Shown: positions 62,201 to 64,000 of the stretch, one piece after another
Layout of the letters: every line of letters begins with the position of its first letter
Numbering within the stretch: position 1 is the stretch's first letter
Origin: Helopsaltes ochotensis
Lineage: Eukaryota; Chordata; Aves; Passeriformes; Locustellidae
NCBI GenBank assembly: GCA_013400155.1
Contig: VXBM01000564.1
Span: forward strand, 335,867-399,866
Direction of reading: 5' to 3'
DNA: 64,000 nt
Program-made: the position numbers and the translations under genes
Notes under the pieces: generated by a model
Databases searched by the model: none
What the model saw: only the letters and a program-made list of their open reading frames with translations
Told to the model about the DNA's origin: nothing

Positions 62201-64000
62201 GTACATAGACGGAGACAAAATTTATACTGAAATGCTCTTAACGAGACGAAGTACCAAAGTTACGTTTTTAACTACAAGCCAAATCCCACTGATGGCAACA
62301 CAAGAGGCTGAGCTGTGCAGAACAGAAGTTCCCAGTAGGAATGAAATAAAACCAAACAATTTAGATTTCCTTCCCTGTCCTTCCACATCATTTCAGTCTA
62401 GAGAGGTTTTCTAATGAAGTTCACACTGAAGTTGCCCACACAGGCACCAAGGGGAAAGGAAGACAGGGAGGCAGGAATGGACACACGGATACGGGCAGAG
62501 AATTTATCAGCTCGTTTGCTGGCAATGCCCTCCAGAGTGAAAATACGAAAATAAATGAATGAATCCAAGGCAAGGGAAGATGCTTTCAAGCAAACTAAAG
62601 ATTTGTGGGTGCTGGTCAGGGGAGAGGAGGCTGTAAAACACCCCAGACACCTGACAACCCTTGCCAGCCAGGGTGCAAATGGTCTCATCCATCGAATGGG
62701 AAACACCCGTGGTAAATTCCTCACTTCAATTCCTCTCACACTTCTGGCTCATGCACACACTGCTCTGCTGACAACTGGGAATCCAGCTCTTCATTATCAT
62801 TCCAGCCAGAGCAGTTCCTGCTCCTCTGATCCTGCCTCCCTTCAGGCTGGATTACTGTGGGGTTTGTGCTTCCTCAGGCAGGAGGGCTGGATGTGACCCA
62901 GGGCTGAGCCTGATTCTGGGGCAGCATCTTCCCAGCATCTCCAGCCAGAGCCCAGGGCACCCCTGACTGTCACAGCAGCAGCACTGAGAGCATCTTTAAA
63001 TTGCCTGGACCCTCCTCACAAACACTCTTCAAGTGAAGGAAATGAAGCTGAACATTATGTAATGCACATCCAGGAACTTCAACAGTCCCTGGGAGTATCA
63101 TCAAAATTTTACTCAGCCTTTTCTGTCCTCCTCAGACATCCCCAGTACAGTCTGTCACTGCTGATTTGCATCAATGCAATCTGGTTAAATAATCCTGCAG
63201 CAGTGGGAAAGGAGGCAACGTCCCCACTGAACAATGTTTAAAAATCAACAATCATCGGTTGCAAATGTTACTGTGTACATTTTGCTTTCACTGGCTAAAT
63301 ATAAGAGTAAAAAAAGCTGTTGGAAGTGCTTTCACTCCTCAGCCACACAGTTATTAGGGCAAAGGTATGAACTCCTCATTTGAGGGTGTGTCAGACCGAT
63401 TCTGAGTTTTGCTTGATTTCATCAATTGATGCATGAACACCCCTCTCCTACCGGGCAATCAGGGGATCAGTGCAAACAAACTCTTGGAAAACAGCTGTGT
63501 ATCACAAAGCCCCACTTGCCACGGGGGTTTGGCAGAGTGTATCAGTTCTGTTCTGGCCTGCAGGCGTTCTCAGGGGAAAAAAGCAGCCATGGAACACTAA
63601 AACCAACAGATCCCAGGTATCCAACCCTCAGTAGGTACTGGCCTTGAGGCCACACCTGCTTCAATTCCGAGGGAACTTTTTTATTCAGCATTTCAGAGAA
63701 CACCTGGAAAGATGTCATCAGTCCCAAAACTCAGCCCGAGTGGCCACAAGCTGGGGCCAGCCCAGATGTGCTCCTGTGCATGATGAGCACAAGGGACACC
63801 CATCCTTGTGATGTCTGAAGAAAAACATCCATCTGATGAACACAGGACTGCTGATCCAGCTCTCGCCTTTCCCCAGCAGAAGGCTGGGATGACTAAGAGG
63901 AAGCAGAACAAATTCGCCCCCTCACACCCACCAACTCTGAACTATTCGGTTCCAGTAAAATGCAGAAGGGGCAGGCGCTCTCTGCGAGCTGAGATATTTT
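59229..64000. other. SERPINI1 intron 1 / upstream region
   Basis: Apart from the 45-bp minisatellite, no coding exon, CpG island or clear promoter was seen. In mammals the first SERPINI1 exon is non-coding and shares a promoter with PDCD10; neither is recognisable here, so both probably lie beyond 64000. Confidence 0.55.
60010..60281. repeat. 45-bp minisatellite, six identical copies
   Basis: The unit contains ctttgctgaaatgctctggg and then gtaagttctcaatcc. The core starts at 60026, 60071, 60116, 60161, 60206 and 60251, and all six copies are identical. Because 45 is a multiple of three, several frames on both strands stay open across the array and give 15-residue repeats; these are not evidence for a protein. 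Each unit carries a plus-strand GTAAGT (60046, 60091, 60136, 60181, 60226, 60271). Confidence 0.97.

Noticed and set aside
59229..64000. PDCD10 or the SERPINI1 non-coding first exon
   Set aside because: No CpG-rich bidirectional promoter and no PDCD10-like coding sequence is visible.

Overview
The window looks like nuclear DNA of a bird, probably a songbird. It has widely spaced short exons with GT..AG introns, several 3'-truncated CR1 LINE fragments carrying the avian CR1 tail, minisatellites and retrovirus-LTR-like repeats. There is no operon structure. The class-level assignment rests on CR1 and on protein similarity; 'songbird' is an inference.

Two protein-coding genes can be read, both on the minus strand. 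(1) SERPINI1 (neuroserpin) spans 38482-59210. I could place all eight coding exons with consistent splice sites and phases. They give a 410-residue serpin, the same length as the human protein, with reactive bond Arg362-Met363, a signal peptide and a C-terminal ER/sorting tail ending FEKL. A poly(A) signal lies at 38279-38284. The 5' non-coding exon is not identified and probably lies beyond 64000. (2) Further along the same strand, at 13413-17602, are the last four exons of an intact leucine-rich-repeat protein, 178 residues to the stop. This is plausibly the bird counterpart of the locus known in humans as the pseudogene LRRC77P, which I recall sitting beside SERPINI1. Its 5' exons were not found with confidence; two candidates lie at 23498-23602 and 24151-24217.

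Layout: 1-13365 is gene-poor with CR1 fragments, an LTR-like repeat and tandem repeats. 13366-17602 holds the LRR gene. 17603-38258 is a long gap containing an LTR-like fragment, two neighbouring minisatellites and a CpG-rich segment near 34.2-34.5 kb. 38259-59228 is SERPINI1. 59229-64000 is upstream or intron-1 sequence with a perfect 6 x 45 bp minisatellite.

I found no tRNA, rRNA or CRISPR array. The human-synteny neighbours PDCD10 and GOLIM4 were not seen. The most interesting items are the intact LRR gene, the 45-bp array that repeats a consensus splice donor six times, two changes in neuroserpin (loss of the Asn321 glycosylation site and the altered C-terminal tetrapeptide), and a codon-biased open stretch at 33963-34115.
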